DNA of 64,000 nt, taken from positions 1-64,000 of the forward strand of contig JANUWF010001058.1 of the NCBI GenBank assembly GCA_026120185.1, in the 5' to 3' direction. Origin of the DNA: Voacanga thouarsii. Lineage: Eukaryota; Streptophyta; Magnoliopsida; Gentianales; Apocynaceae. The notes under the pieces were generated by a model that did no database searches, was not told the DNA's origin, and saw nothing but the letters and a program-made list of their open reading frames with translations. The translations under genes were made by a program, and so were the position numbers. Positions 36,307 to 49,244 of this stretch are shown here, piece by piece. The first letter of the stretch is position 1; each line of letters begins with the position of its first letter.

Positions 36307-37781
36307 TTATTGGGCATTGAAGTTATCTAGAAAAATTCCTGCAACCAAGTAATTAGCAAAATCTACATACCAAGGTAGTTGAAAAATCTCACTATCAATA
36401 AGTAAATGGTATTCATTCGGGAAGGTGTCATTGATGTCTTCCTCGTCCAACGACCCAAGGTTGGGATTCTCCAACTGAGGCAAGTAATCTGCAGCTAAAT
36501 TTTTCGCTCCCTTTTTGTCCCTAATCTCCAAGTCAAATTCCTGCAATAATAAAACCCATCTTATCAATCTTAGTTTGGAATTATGCTTGTTTAGTAGATA
36601 CTTAAGGACAAAATGATCCATATATACAATGACTTTGGACAAAACAAGATAAGAATAAAACTCTTGTGCTGCCGTAAGAGTTTTGCTTGCATAGTAAATT
36701 GGCTAAAAGTGCTTATTCCTCCTTTGTCCAAGCCCTGCGCCCACTGCATAGTCACTTGCATCACACATTAGTTCAAAAGGAAAAGACCAATCCGGTGCAA
36801 TTAAAATAGGAGAATTAATCAGTTTTGTTTTAAGCACATTGAAAGCGTTGAGACATTTTTCATTAAAATAAAAAATATCATCTTTTTCTAGCAAAGAAGT
36901 AAGGGGTTTAGAAATCATTGAGAAATCCAAGATAAACCTCCTATAAAAACCTGCATGCCCAAGAAAGCTTGGAATTGCCTTTACAGAAGTCGGAGGAGGG
37001 AGTTTCTCAATTGCATCAATTTTGGCCCTACAAACCTCAATGCCTTTTCTTGAAATCTTATGCCCTAATACTATGCCTTCTTGCACCATGAAGTAGCATT
37101 TTCCGAATTGACCATGAGTTTGGTCTGTTCACACCATTGCAGGACCTTTTCTAAATTAGTCAAACACAAATCAAAAGAATCACTAAAAATAGAGAAATCA
37201 TCCATAAATACCTCTATGATATCTCCCACAAGCCCCTCGAAAATAGCCATACCATTACAAAGATCGAAGGGCATACGTCGATATGCAAAAGTACTAAAAG
37301 GGCATATAAATGTAGTCTTCTCCTGATCCTCCGGTGCTATGGGGATTTGAAAGTATCCAGAAAAACCATCTACGAAATAATGAAACTCATGTCCGGCTAA
37401 ACTTTCTAACATTTGGTAAATGAAAGGGATGGGAAAATGGTCTTTCCTGCTTACCTCATTCAATTTCCTATAGTCAATGCACACCCTCCAATCGGTTACC
37501 AATCTCATTGGGATCAACTCATTATTCTCATTAGGGCTCACAGTCATTCCTCCCTTCTTTGGTACCACTTGTGTTAGACTAACCCAAATACTATCAGAAA
37601 TAGGGTAAATGATGCCAGAATCTAAGAGTTTAATCACCTCACATTTTACCACATCACTCATGTTTGGGTTTATCCTACGTTGGGGTTGCACTACGGGTTT
37701 GGCTCCTTCCTCCAACAAGATTTTATGAGTGCATATAAAAGGGCTAATTTCCTTAATATCCTTAATTTTCCATGCAATCAC
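36307..37781 (-). pseudogene. Athila reverse transcriptase and RNase H
   Basis: RT starts near 37781 with DIKEISPFICTHKILLEEG; then PQRRINPNMSDVV, SGIIYPISDSIWVS, VVPKKGG, DWRVCIDYRKLNEVSRKDHF, FVDGFSGYFQIPIAPEDQEK, YRRMPFDLCN, then EVFMDDFSIF with both catalytic aspartates. About 15 residues normally lying between LCN and EVFMDD are missing. A frame change near 37080 leads to GIVLGHKISRKGIEV and SFLGHAGFYRRFI. RNase H follows: PFELMCDASDYAVGAGLGQ, a break, then [14 protein letters not shown] and [19 protein letters not shown] copies element RNA into DNA; RNase H removes the RNA strand. Wording fits the Athila branch of Ty3/gypsy. Confidence 0.88.
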
Positions 37782-38987
37782 TCACTTATATTTTCCCAAT
37801 AAACTTACCAATTTGGTCTTTTGGTCATGGTATGGTCTTTGGCAATGAGCAAGGGTAGTTTTTCACCTTTTTTCTAAAATTGAATATTCTAAGTGCTCAG
37901 GGAGGTCTTTCAAATCCAATTCCAGTGGTTCCTTAATGGATGATTTCATCCTTCCCAAACTACCTTTTTCTATTTCCTCAAATTTTTCCAACCTATGGCC
38001 CTCAATTGAGTCCTCCAAATATGCAATAGATTACTCCATATAATCTTAGACAAATAATTATTGCACAAAGTCAAACACAAATTCATCAAGAATATCAACC
38101 CTTAGATAAGAATCATCATAAGAACTAGGATGTTGCATGCTTTTGTGGGTTTTTATAATGACTTCCTCGTCCCCAACCCTAAGTGTTAGTTTTCCTCCAT
38201 GAACATCAATTAATACTTTAGAAATTGCTAAAAATGGTCGAGTTGTGGTTAAAGGCACTTTAGAATCTTCATCCATGTTAAGAATTACAAAATCCATAAG
38301 AAATATGAATTTATCCAATTTAACCATGACATCTTTAATTATTCCTCTAGGATATTTAATTGATCAATCTGCCAGTTGAATACTCATCCTAGTGGGCATG
38401 GGTTCACCTAGGTCTACCTTTTTGAAAGTTTTATAAGGTAATAGATTAATACTAGCAACTAGGTTAGCTAAAGCATTGCAAAATGTAAGAGTACCGACAA
38501 GATAAGGAATAGAAAAACTCCCTGGATCACTTTCTTTTCAGGGCATCATCTATTAGTCCTGCAAGATAGCTAAACACTCTTCATTTAACACCACATTGGA
38601 TATTTCATCCAACCTTTTTTTGCTTACAAGCTTGCTTTTGAGAAATTTTGCATATTTAGGCATGTGCACTAAGGCTTCACTAAGTTGAATGTTTATATGC
38701 AACTGTTTGAAGATTTCCAAAAACTTGTCAAATTGTGCATCTTTTCTTGCTTTGTGTGTGTGAGTGGGGTAGGGTACTGGTGGCTGAAAATTTGGTCTTT
38801 TAGGTTATTTTTCGAAAGGTTCAACAATAGGGGTTGGTTCCAACCCATCCTCTTTAGAGGGTACCGGTTCCATGCTAGGGTTGGGTAGCTCCTTACCACT
38901 CCTTAGTGTAATAGTAGCTGAATCATGTTGTGCTTCTACCCCTACTAGTGACTTTATCAGTAAATTCATTAAAAATAAAATTTTCAA
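37782..38987 (-). pseudogene. Athila gag end and aspartic protease
   Basis: ATITLRSGKELPNP at 38805-38987 is the conserved Athila gag-to-protease joint. Downstream, the protease reads NLVASINLLPYKTFKK near 38460, where DLGAS is expected; the catalytic Asp is changed to Asn and the Gly to Val. Then LAD-stop-SIKYPRGIIKDVMVKLDKF and the open stretch 38327-38058 with PLTTTRPFLAISKVLIDVHG and LTLRVGDEEV. Gag upstream of 38990 is missing: sequence switches to a plus-strand Athila 3' region. Confidence 0.8.
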
Positions 38988-39810
38988 CTTTATTTAGGAG
39001 ATATTTGAAGCTTTATTCTTAAGGTTTTGATGTGTTTGATATCATGAAATATAAGTTGAGATACATGGATAATTCTTGTTTTGATGGTAATTTCTAAACT
39101 AGTCCTTGTTCTGAATTTAATTAAATAGGGTGAGAGGTAGGAATAAGAGTTAAAAAAAAACGAAAAGGAAAAGAATCAAAAGGGATGTATGTACTAGTTC
39201 TAGAAAAAGTGAGGAGAAAAAAGGTCCAGGAATGCAAAGCATATGTCCTTTGGCAAAAAACAACAAGTGAATTTTAAAAACAATTTTACTGTTGGAAGAA
39301 GATGTTGTTGTTAAACATTTTTGTTTAATTCTAGTTGCATATTGGATGGGGGCCCAATATGGTGACTAAAAAGAAATCCACTCACTTGATGTTATGAATT
39401 CCTCATTTGGTGAGAATATCCCTAGTTTGCTACTTTGATTGTAGTAGTTCACAGCCAACTAGAACTTGTTGTAGCCATCGTTATCTTAATTTATATGAAT
39501 CATACTTACTTCATTCTTGACTTAAGGAATGAATGGACAGTATTTCATAAATATGGACTTGTGCAAATTTACTCAAGGGTGTTATGCATATCTGATCTAA
39601 CACTTGAATTGATCTTGGGGATTGATTAAGTTGAATAAATGATGTAATGTTTTTCTTAGTGAAAGGGGTGATAATGTTTTGCTAATGCTAGCTATGCTTT
39701 GATGAAAGAATTGGAAAATGTCTTGTGAAAAGGCTTCTAAGATTTATTCTGTTTTAACTTGTCTTAAGCATTTACTTGAGGACAAGAAAAGGCTTAAGTG
39801 TGGAGGAATG
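38988..39810 (+). mobile_element. 3' non-coding region of a second Athila element
   Basis: Ends with the purine tract GCTTAAGTGTGGAGGAATG directly before the LTR at 39811, and carries ACTTGAGGACAAGAAAAGGCTT, the plus-strand form of the block beside other Athila 3' LTRs. Left junction to the minus-strand element is near 38990-39010. No coding region. Confidence 0.65.
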
Positions 39811-41230
39811 TGATAGGGCCTAAATTTACCTATATTTTCCTACCTAGTTAAGGAGATTTTGTGATGTTTTTTATGTAATAGCTAGTTATTTCCCTTACAA
39901 TTTTATATTTTCCAAGAAAAAAGTTTTTCTTTAATTTTATGCAGAAATTGAAGACCTTGGACCTTAATTGTGCAATTCCAAACCTGACTCAGCGTTTGCT
40001 CAAGGAGATGGAACCAGCCTTGGCCCATTTCTTGAAAAACGGGGAAAATAGAGGGAAAAGGCAAAGTATACAAGGGATTCCAGAGTCAATCCGATGCCGA
40101 CCCAGAGAGATTGACCTGGCACCATCCCAGTTCAGGTTGTAAGGCAGTTTGAAGTCCGAATTTGAGCAAAATTGGAAATTTATCGAGAAGTCTTTTGGTA
40201 TCCAACTTGTACATAGCCCAAAACTTCTAAGGAACTATTTTAGCAACCTAGAAAGCTATAAATATGAGGAAAATACAAGCTAGATGGGGGGAATTCCAAG
40301 GATCAAAGCTTGAAATCATTCCTTCAATTAGAAATTCATCAAGAGGAGCATTATTTCAAGAAAGTTTTCAAGAGAGACAGAATGGGGGCTTGTCTATGAG
40401 TTTTTTCTTAATCCTTTAATTTCTTTTTCTTCTACAATATTGAGATCAATGTTTTAATTGTAGTTAGATGTTATTTTTGGATTCATGATATTGAATTAAT
40501 TTAGTTCTTTGATCAAATGATTATTATTCTTGGTATTTGATTACTTATCTTTATTGATGAATTGATGAAACTATATCTTTCTTCTAATTAACTTGGGAAA
40601 GAGGTCTGGAGTTGGTTTCAATTAATTGATTTTACATGTCGTTGTTTCTTAACGGCCTTGGGAAATAAAGTTAAGTGTAAAAGACCCTAAGTAATCAATG
40701 CTTAGTTGATTTCACCAAGAGTATATGGTCATTGATTAATTTCATGTTTTATGTTGCCTAGAGTATATGGATATTGATTGATGAATGAGCTTCCTATATC
40801 TTCTTGGTTATTTTAGTGATATTAGGAAATGTACTATATTTGCTAGAAAGATAGTAAATCCATGACCTAGGAAAGAATTAGATTCTTTTTTATTCCTTCA
40901 TGATGCGAAGATAATGATTAATTGTGATAGTTACTGGTAATTTATTGTCATGTCTTTACAAATTTCTATCTAAATACATGTTCTTTTCTCCTAGAATTAT
41001 ATATATTTATTTTTCTTCTTTCATCATTTTAGCTGGTCGGTTAAACAAGCATGAAAATTAACTAGTGGTAATTGTTCCTTGACGATCAATACTCGTTAAT
41101 CCCCTACACTGTACTCTTTGGTGAGTGCAGTTGCTCATATATATGATTTGGGGATTAATATTATAATTAAAACTTGATTAGGAATGGACTTGAAATTACA
41201 TGATTTTATATACCTGAATCTGACGTATTA
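39811..41230 (+). mobile_element. Athila 3' LTR, plus strand
   Basis: Begins TGATAGGGCCTAAATTTACC after a purine tract and ends near TATACCTGAATCTGACGTATTA, a diverged form of the CGCATCA end. 1420 bp. TATA box at 40257-40264; GC-rich motifs (GATGCCGACCC, ACCTGGCACCATCCCAGG-like) at about 40090-40135 upstream of it. Confidence 0.75.
40257..40264 (+). promoter_or_regulatory. TATA box of Athila LTR
   Basis: TATAAATA in the context GAAAGCTATAAATATGAGG. Confidence 0.55.
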
Positions 41231-41828
41231 GTCATGTACTAAAAATAAGTAAATTCGTATACCATGCTCAATCAAATGAAACATACATATTCACATAGCA
41301 CATGCCACACGCTATCATAGGAGCATTCCAAGAAATGTTCCTTTTATACCCGCATAATTAGCAAGTGTAACAAAAAGTCCCAAATATCCAAAGTACAGAT
41401 ATCAAGATCTTAAATTCCCACAAAAATAAATATTTCTCACTCTTGCTCCCATCTTCATGACAAAATCCTATTTGCCAAATCAAAGCTAGGAAAGTCAAAT
41501 CTCACATAAGCATACTGATCAAATTCTCCAAATTACCTATCTACTTTTGTCAACTTAAATTTTCTCTTACAATCTCATCAAGGTTATCATCATTACAATA
41601 CAAATGGACATAGTTACCTCCCATATCAACCCATCAACACTTATCGAAGTTTTCAAGTTCAAATCATCGTCAGAAAAACTCAAATTTAGATAACTATAAT
41701 CATCTTAAATGCTAATCATTGAATTCAAAAGTAATATCCAATCCTAGGAAAAACACAACCTAGACTCGATTGACAAATCTAGTTTCTATAAATCCAGAAT
41801 TAATCCAAAATATATGATGATTATCTAA
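41231..41828. other. Unassigned AT-rich stretch
   Basis: No coding region, terminal repeat or match to other parts of the window was recognised. Confidence 0.4.
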
Positions 41829-42400
41829 GAATAGCCTTCCCTGCTTATAACCATAGGGCTTAAATGATTGTGGATGTTACCTTATCTAAATGATATAAGG
41901 GATCTTTATAATGAAATAAATTAAGTAAAATAACTAGGACTTAAAAGGAAAATATCTGAATTGAATCCTACAAGGCTCCGAATAATACATTAAATCCTAA
42001 ATACATAAAAATATCTCAAAATAATCCAACAACATCATTCTCATAACAATATCCTTAAGAGAAATGATAAAACAATATTTGATACATCAATATCACACTC
42101 AATATCCATAGACTTCTCTAATCTTGCATTTAAGCATAATTCCCTGCAAAATATAGCTTGAGAGGTATGAGATATAATCTCAGTAAGTCTCGTGTGTGAA
42201 ATATGAAATTTTTAAATAAAAATATTTTGTTGATAAATGAAGAGTTGTTCCAAAATAGATATGATATAATAACATTTTACATTCTAAACACATCGGAGAA
42301 AACATGGGAGTCTGATAATAAAAATCAATATTTTCTGAAAAGAAATTATTTCTCAACAACAATGTTTGATATCAGACACATCATCTATGTTGAGAGATAA
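41829..42400 (+). mobile_element. Degenerate Tekay/Del-like LTR 5' fragment
   Basis: TGTTACCTTATCTAA then GGGATCTTTATAATG (41875-41920) parallels TGTTGCCCCATCTAA and GGGTCTTTATAACA of the LTR at 59355, and CTCAGTAAGTCTCGTGTGTG (42178) parallels its AGTAAGTCTCATGTGTGC. The exact left edge is unclear. Confidence 0.4.
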
Positions 42401-42818
42401 GTGCTCATTATGCACTTATTTTCTATATATATTGTATTATATTTATTGTAAAATAATGTTCAAATAATTGCTCATTCTCACAATTTTGTATTGTTTTGTG
42501 TAAAATTAAATAGATGAGGATTGAATAAAGAAAAAGAAGAATGATTAAAATTTTAGAAAAAGGAAAAAGAAGAAGAAGACAAGAAAGAGAATCAATAGCT
42601 AGTTAAGCTCTAAAAAAGGTGTTGAAAGTGCACGGTGCCATGCAGATTAACTCAGATAGTGCCATGCAAGTATACTGATGGTGAACGACGCCGTATAGAT
42701 CATCTCCGACAATGTTGTGCAAGTTCGTAGAACAAAAATGTAGATCTAATTTTAAGTGACTTTTAGGACTTTTGAAGCCCTATAAATAAAACCTTATCAG
42801 GCAATAAGTGGCGGCCAA
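42401..42818 (+). mobile_element. Fragment of an Athila-like LTR (U3 and TATA)
   Basis: Carries GC-rich motifs (GCACGGTGCCATGC, TAGTGCCATGC, GACGCCGTA) at 42628-42695 and a TATA box at 42781-42788, the same layout as the Athila LTRs. It is cut at 42818 by the Tekay/Del-like LTR. Confidence 0.4.
42781..42788 (+). promoter_or_regulatory. TATA box in LTR fragment
   Basis: TATAAATA within GAAGCCCTATAAATAAAACC. Confidence 0.5.
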
Positions 42819-43776
42819 TGAAACATCCTGTCCTTATGTATTTTGATTGGTGACTAATCTGTATAGAAGGACTATTTGTACAGAACCTCAAAATAAGGAA
42901 TGATCAATTTAATAAGATGAACGTTTTGGTGTAATAAAAATTTTCAGGGGTATTTTTGGAATTTTTTATCGCAAATTGATAAAAAAAAACAGAGAAAAAA
43001 ATTGAGAAGTTTGGAATCCACCATTGAGTTCAGTTTAATGCATAGACTGCTTTAGTGGTATAAAAAAATTCTCTCGACTAGAATAAAATGGGGACCAGAA
43101 TATAATTTTTTTCAAAAGAAATATAGGATTTTTGAAGAAATAGAGTGATGATGGTAAAAAGGAGAACAAGTGCTACTTTGTGATTGGTTGTCACAACCAT
43201 GTGTCTTTATATAATTGGTTACGTGAGAGTTCATGCAAGATTTTCAACTTTTGCTCAAAGTTTCTAGGGAATTATGCATGGTGACTAAGCACCCATCAAC
43301 CACCAAGAATCTGACAAATATCTTGGACAATTTAATGCACCATTTGACCAAATAATGCCTATTTGACCATGTGATGAGATTTGCTTAGATAAGGAAACCA
43401 AATGGCGGTAGAAAGGCCATTTGTGGCCAAGGAAATCAGCAAGAAAAAAAGAGAAGAGGAAAAGAAAAGAAAATTGAAGAAAACAAGAGAAAAAGGAAGA
43501 AAGAAGATAGAGAAACCATAAGGTGAGAGAGAAAGAAAGGAAGAAGAAAGCTTGCGCAAATTCAAGGCTTTAAAGTTTTCTCACAAGGTAAAAAGCATTT
43601 CACCATAAATTAAATATATTCTATAGCTCATTAGAATCATTTTGATATGTATTTTTCATAGAAAATATCATGAATCATTAAGGTGTTTGATGAAGATTTC
43701 TTGTTGTGTGTTGTTTGGTTATGGCTGAGCAACAGTGGCTTTATAGAGTGAATTGTTGTGATTTTTATGTTGTTTG

Positions 43777-45592
43777 TGTAAGTGTTGTACCCTAGAGGCA
43801 ATCACTTGTACATTCTATATGACACATTTTATTTTAATAAAATGCATTATTTATCTTACAGTTTTTTTTTTTTTTACTTTAAGTAATATAACTGTTCGAT
43901 AAAGTCCCTAGTACAACACTGTTTTAAGGAAATCATGATAGAGATCATGATATGAGATTCCTACTACACTGGATGGTGTTAGTACTTAAATAGTCCCTAG
44001 TCGTAGTATTAATGAGACAGGACATCATTAATGCGTTAAGACTAGCATGTGTTAGACTTCTTGATTCGATCAGGCGGTGGTTCTCATAACCGTGAGTATT
44101 GAGATACTCAAAGTTAACACATGGATACTTGTTAATGGAATAAGTTCATTGGATGACCTAGCTTTGAGATAATCACATGGATAACTATTTAGTGCCAGTG
44201 ATATAATCTCAATATAGTAAATGTGCAAGTATCCTTACACTTGAGATCTCCAAGGCACTTTGTTTGCTGAGCCTTGTGCCTTAATTCCAATCTCTAGAGC
44301 TCGATCGAGGGCTGCCTATGAGATGGATATTAGGTACATTGTAAAGTAAACGAAAGTAGTTGGGAGGGTCAATAAAGGATTCACCACTCCTAATAGTAGG
44401 GGCGAATATCTCACGGCCAATTTTAGAAATTAGTACTCATAAGTCCTTGGCCAAGGCATATGTGTATTGGAAAGGGTTCCAATTGAGACACATTGAGAGT
44501 AGTGGGTTCCTTGTACGAGTATAATGATATTTGGGCCAAAATTAATATATATTCTGCAGGGAGTTGGCACTAATTCCGTACTCCAAACCGAATGAGATAT
44601 TATATGGTGAAAGAAGTTAATTGCACTGTAGTTTGTTATTGAAGGGTTCTTGTCAAGCCACTTGACTTCCCGGACTCTTGGGTGGTTATGATGTGTTGCT
44701 AGATACCGCTCATGATCTGGGAATATGGGTTTATTAATTGATGAATTAATTAACCAATCCTGATTAGAATTAATAGGATTAATTCTAATTAATTAAGGAT
44801 TATTAATTTCAAAGACATTTGGATTAATTCATATTCGCTACCAATTGACCGGGAAACCTAATAGGTCACACATAAAAGAGGAATATATACTCAAGATGTT
44901 ATTTGATAACATAGTGGAGTTCATTACAAGAAAGAGAGATTGATGTGGCCAAATTATAATTAGTTATAATTGATGGGCCAATTTATAATTCTGAGAACTT
45001 GATGGGTTCCAATTGCAATTGGAGAATTGTTTGGAATTCTCATATGTGGTTTTTGTAGAGGCTTTTGGTTATATGAAATATAATCAAAGTGGTTTTATTG
45101 TTGAGCAAGAAGTCATACAAAACAAACAAAAGGGCACATATGAAGGAATGGGTGCCAATGCTCCTTTTTATCAACACACATGAAATAATGTGTGTGGGGC
45201 CATCCTCTCAAGAGAATAATAGAGATATGATCTTCATGTTCTCTTGTACATCTCTCTCTCTCTCATGTGGCTTCTTCCAAGAGGGAATCCAAGACTCTTC
45301 TTCTTCTTCTTTTCTCTGTTTTTGCTTATGAAGTAGAACAAGAAAGAAAAACCCCAGCCACCATTGTAGTTTTCAGCTAGCACAGAAAATCTTGGTGCTT
45401 GTGTGAGATCCTCTATGTGGATTTCTATTAGAGATAATCACACACTGTGATTATATTGATTGGACATACAATTCTTATGGTGATTCTTCAAAAAGATTGC
45501 TGGATCGTGCCACAACTGTCTTACTCGAAGAAGGAAAATTTTGTTTTCCACACAAACAAAGAAAGGTAAAAGTTGTTATCTTTGTTTCTTTG

Positions 45593-45654
<62 letters not shown>

Positions 45655-45743
45655 CTTGTTTTCCACACATATGCGGATCCTAGATGGTATCTTGTTTTTA
45701 TTTTTTCGCTACGCCATATATGATACGCATGAGATACCCAACA
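43777..45743 (+). mobile_element. Solo copia LTR
   Basis: Begins TGTAAGTGTTGTACCCTAGAGG, the same spacing as TGTTAGAGTTATGATCTAGAGG in the 14550-16478 copy, and ends GATACCCAACA. 1967 bp. Flanks are GTTTG (43772-43776) and ATTTG (45744-45748), a 5-bp duplication with one mismatch. No primer site or coding region adjoins it. Contains (TA)n(TG)n at 45594-45654. Confidence 0.82.
45594..45654. repeat. (TA)n(TG)n microsatellite in copia LTR
   Basis: TA tract 45594-45626 then TG tract to 45654, near the LTR 3' end. Confidence 0.95.
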
Positions 45744-48367
45744 ATTTGATGATGTTTACAGGAGCTATGGGAATTCAATTATCGCTGAAATCATGGAAGG
45801 ATTGAATATAGGAAAAGTATGAAGTAAAGGAATGATATTTGTGAAAAGAATGGAATATTAAAATGTTTTGTCATTGCTACTATCCATGTTGTTTTGTAAA
45901 TATGGAATTTCTGCTTTCTTCATGACTAACATTAAGAAGACTTTGTGATGTTAAGATGAAGGATGATATGAATTAAGTGTTAGTTATGTGCTAAAATGAA
46001 AATAGAACACATGGATAATGCATTTGGTAAGAAATAGTAAGAATGTCTAGGCAAAACAACAAGCTTTTACATGTTATAACTCTATGTTAGTTTTTAGTTT
46101 AACTTATAGGAGTTCATATGTGTCTAGCTAAAGGTCTTATGAACATTTTGGAACAAATTTGAGGTTATTTGGACTTGTGAATAGAATGTTCTGATGAAAA
46201 TGCCAAAGGCTGCCAAACCGTAACACAATTAGTATATTGGAATTTATAATCAAAATAGAATGAAATGGAAGAAAAAATGGTTATTCCAATTGGAAAATAT
46301 AGAGGAATGTCTTTGGGACATTTTGGAATTAGTTTAACATCATTTGAACTTGTGGAACAAAAGTTACGTCAAAAATACGAAAAGGCGTTTGAAATGGAAA
46401 TGAAAACATGGTTGAGCAAATAATATTATATTTTGTTCTATTGGATTTAATGAGATTGTGAGAAGTTATAAGACTAAGCATATCCCTTATGAACATGTGG
46501 AATGAAAGAATGAAGAAATGAATATGTGAAAGGAATAATGCCCCTTTTGATTATGCCAAACTATTATGATTCCATCTCTTAGGGAAATTAGAATATAAGA
46601 AAGTAGTTTTTCCTTGTTAATGCATTTATAAGCAATGCACTAATTTAGAAGGGTGAGATGCGAAGAAAGGATGATATTCTCTTTTGATATAGGAACGAAT
46701 ACCACAAGGACTTTGCAAAGTTTTGAGAGCAATAAATTATTGAATAGTCACATTAGTTAAGGTGAGTCCCATTTATCTTATAACTGCCATTTTGTGCTAG
46801 TGGTTTTCCCAAAATATGTTGTGGTCATATGCTATATGAAGGTTGTGAACTCTTTTGGTTTTAATGACCAAAAATAATCTATCGAGCAAGTGAAACCTTA
46901 TTTTATATTCTGATTTAAATAGGAAAATGGACTCTTATGATTATGAAAATCATTTAACAGTGATAATTTTCCCAAAAGCATGAAGAAGTGAATAATAAAC
47001 CATTTGGTTTTCCTTAACAAAGTTCTGGTTTCTCTGAATCAAAAAATGATTAAATATTGGGAAACGGAATATTTCTACAAAGGAATTTGAACTCCTTGTG
47101 CTATGAATATTTTTGGGTGCAAGTATTTATAGAAAGCATTGTTTTTAGATATTATGTGACAATTAGTATTTTAGTTGCACAAATATGTTCTTTTCCATGT
47201 TTAACGGTAAAGTATTCAAGTTTTGATTTCATTATTTTAATGGAACAATGAATTTTTTCTAAGACTATTAGGCATGATGAAATATGAAATCCTTCAATTT
47301 ATTTCCTTTTTCAGATTTAAAATTCTAGATGTAGTTGAAATGAAATTGTTTTTGGACTCGGGTATGCATAAAATGCTTAATTTACAAAAATAACCTTAAG
47401 GAATGTTTTATAACATGAGAAGGACTTTTATCCTTCTGCACAAGGAATTTGGAAAACAATTTCTTGGTACAAGGTCAACATTTAGTAAAACTAGTATTTC
47501 GGCCTTGGAAATTGTTTTCTTGGTATTCTTTCGAGAATATGCTATTGGACTGGTCTTGGGAACCATTGAAGACATTGAGTACCTAGCAATGGCTATGACA
47601 TTTATACTAGCTCACGTTATAGATTGATTGTCCCAAGTTACCTGGCTAGGATCAGGGACTACCTTGCTTCAAATGGAGCTACAAGAAATTAGAATTAGTT
47701 GTATGCCCAACTAGCACTGTCCCAATGCATTGTTTGCATAGTTTAATTGTGCAAGACACTCAGTTGTCTTTATGCGCTAATTGGTTGATCTTAGGTGAGA
47801 CAACCGATCTATGATTGACCCTTATCAACCTTGTTATAGGAGGAGTGTAGGAATGGGGACCTGTACAATCGCAAGTAAAAAAAAAAAGATATGATTTGAG
47901 CTAGATTATGACAAAAATTCTACCAGACCGGCTTGATACAGTTGAGTGTTGTTGGTACATTCCTTAGCATAATATGACTGTAATAGCTAAAAGAGAAGCC
48001 TTATGAGCTTTGCATGTAGGATCACTTTGGTAAAATATAGTTTTCCAAATATACCTGAATTATAGGGCAATGACATTAAAGAAACTTGGTTTTTCCAAAC
48101 GTGCATGAGATTTTGAACAATTCATGCTTAAAATTTACTCTACTTAGCTATAGAGTTGTTTTCAGTAGAAAATGAGATATAATTCATTTTCTCACTCTCC
48201 AAAGGATAACATGCTTTTTTTTCTACATGAAAACACTAGTACTCATGGGACTCACTGACTGTTAAGCACTCATACGGATTTTATATCCGGTTTTCCTAGG
48301 ATCTGGAGTCAAGGGACAACAAATCTGAGGATGGTTCAAAACTTTTGAGATGTGTACTATTGTTAAG

Positions 48368-49244
48368 TGTGAAATAATCATGTTTTTGTAGCATTTTTCC
48401 TTACCTTTTTGGTATGGTATTATGAGATAAATGATGATTTTCTACTCAAAACATGTTTGCCTAGTTTTTAAGGACTTTTAATGAAAAATGAGTAGAATTA
48501 GAACTTAAATAATGTATTTTGATGATGTGAATGAATATATATGGATTTGAGATCTTGGAATACATATTTCATAGCTTGTTTAGGTGTTTTTCAGGGGCAC
48601 AGCTTGATGTACGGCCATGCATCAAGCCCTACAAAATAGAACAAGCCTCAAAAGGCATGCACAGCCTAATGCACGGCCGTGCATGAGTCTATGCATAACA
48701 GAGGAAGAAAAAAGCTCCCAAAAGTTTGTAGCAAAAGAAGAAAAAGGTGACCCTGCCATTTGCACATCTAGAGGCATGGTCATACAGATAGTCATCCACC
48801 AAGCACGGCTACAAGGCACAACCGTGCAAGGATGTCGTGTCAAGTTACGGATTTTTGGATATAGGCATGCATACATGTTGTACAAGCATCTTGAAGAGCT
48901 TTTAGAAGTTCCTAAATTAATCTAAAGCTGGTATTAGTTAGGCGTGAAATAATCATATTTTTGTAGCACTTTTCCTTAAATTTTGGCATCCTTTTATGAG
49001 ATAAATGATGATTTTGTACTCAAGACATGTTTTCTTAGATTTTAAGGACTTTTGATGAAAAATGAGTAGAATTTGGACTTAACTAATGTATTTTTATGAT
49101 GTGAATGAATTTATGTGCATTTAAGGTCTTCGAATACATATTTCATAGCTTGTATAAGTGCTTTCCAGGGGTACGACTTGATGCACGACCATGCATCAAG
49201 CCTTGCAAAACAGAACCTGCCTCAAAAGCCATGCACAGCCTAAT
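48368..49244 (+). repeat. Tandem duplication of about 575 bp within an Athila-like LTR
   Basis: GTGAAATAATCATGTTTTTG (48370) recurs as GTGAAATAATCATATTTTTG (48943), and similarity continues through TTCATAGCTTGT, CATGCATCAAGCC and GCACAGCCTAATGCACGG to 49244, where the copia element interrupts unit 2. The rest of unit 2 resumes at 57322. Each unit contains CATGCA/CGGCCGTGCA motifs. Confidence 0.85.
48669..48684. other. 16-bp perfect palindrome
   Basis: ATGCACGGCCGTGCAT is its own reverse complement; in unit 1 of the duplication, with imperfect relatives nearby (TGTACGGCCATGCATC, 48608). Confidence 0.9.

Larger units (their letters stand above)
42819..48367 (-). mobile_element. Old Tekay/Del-like LTR, split by a solo copia LTR
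   Basis: The low end, TGAAACATCCTGTCCTTA then GATTGG, lines up with the complement of the LTR end at 63398 (TGTAATACCCTATATTTTAAC then AATTGG). Further shared points: GGGGTATTTTTGG near 42950, TTCATGCAAGATTTTC near 43230, CATTGAGTACCTAGC near 47573 (decayed palindrome) and AGGATCTGGAGTC near 48300. Excluding the solo copia LTR (43777-45743) about 3.6 kb remains, close to the 4.0-kb relative. The 5' end of the LTR is lost at about 48367. No genes seen; frames at 47057-47627 have no recognisable product. Confidence 0.5.

Noticed and set aside
47057..47627. Two plus-strand frames in 47.0-47.6 kb
   Set aside because: Fall in the old Tekay/Del-like LTR and show no domain or conserved wording.
48617..48925. 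102-codon frame in the duplicated LTR unit
   Set aside because: Lies in LTR upstream sequence; the second unit does not keep the frame.
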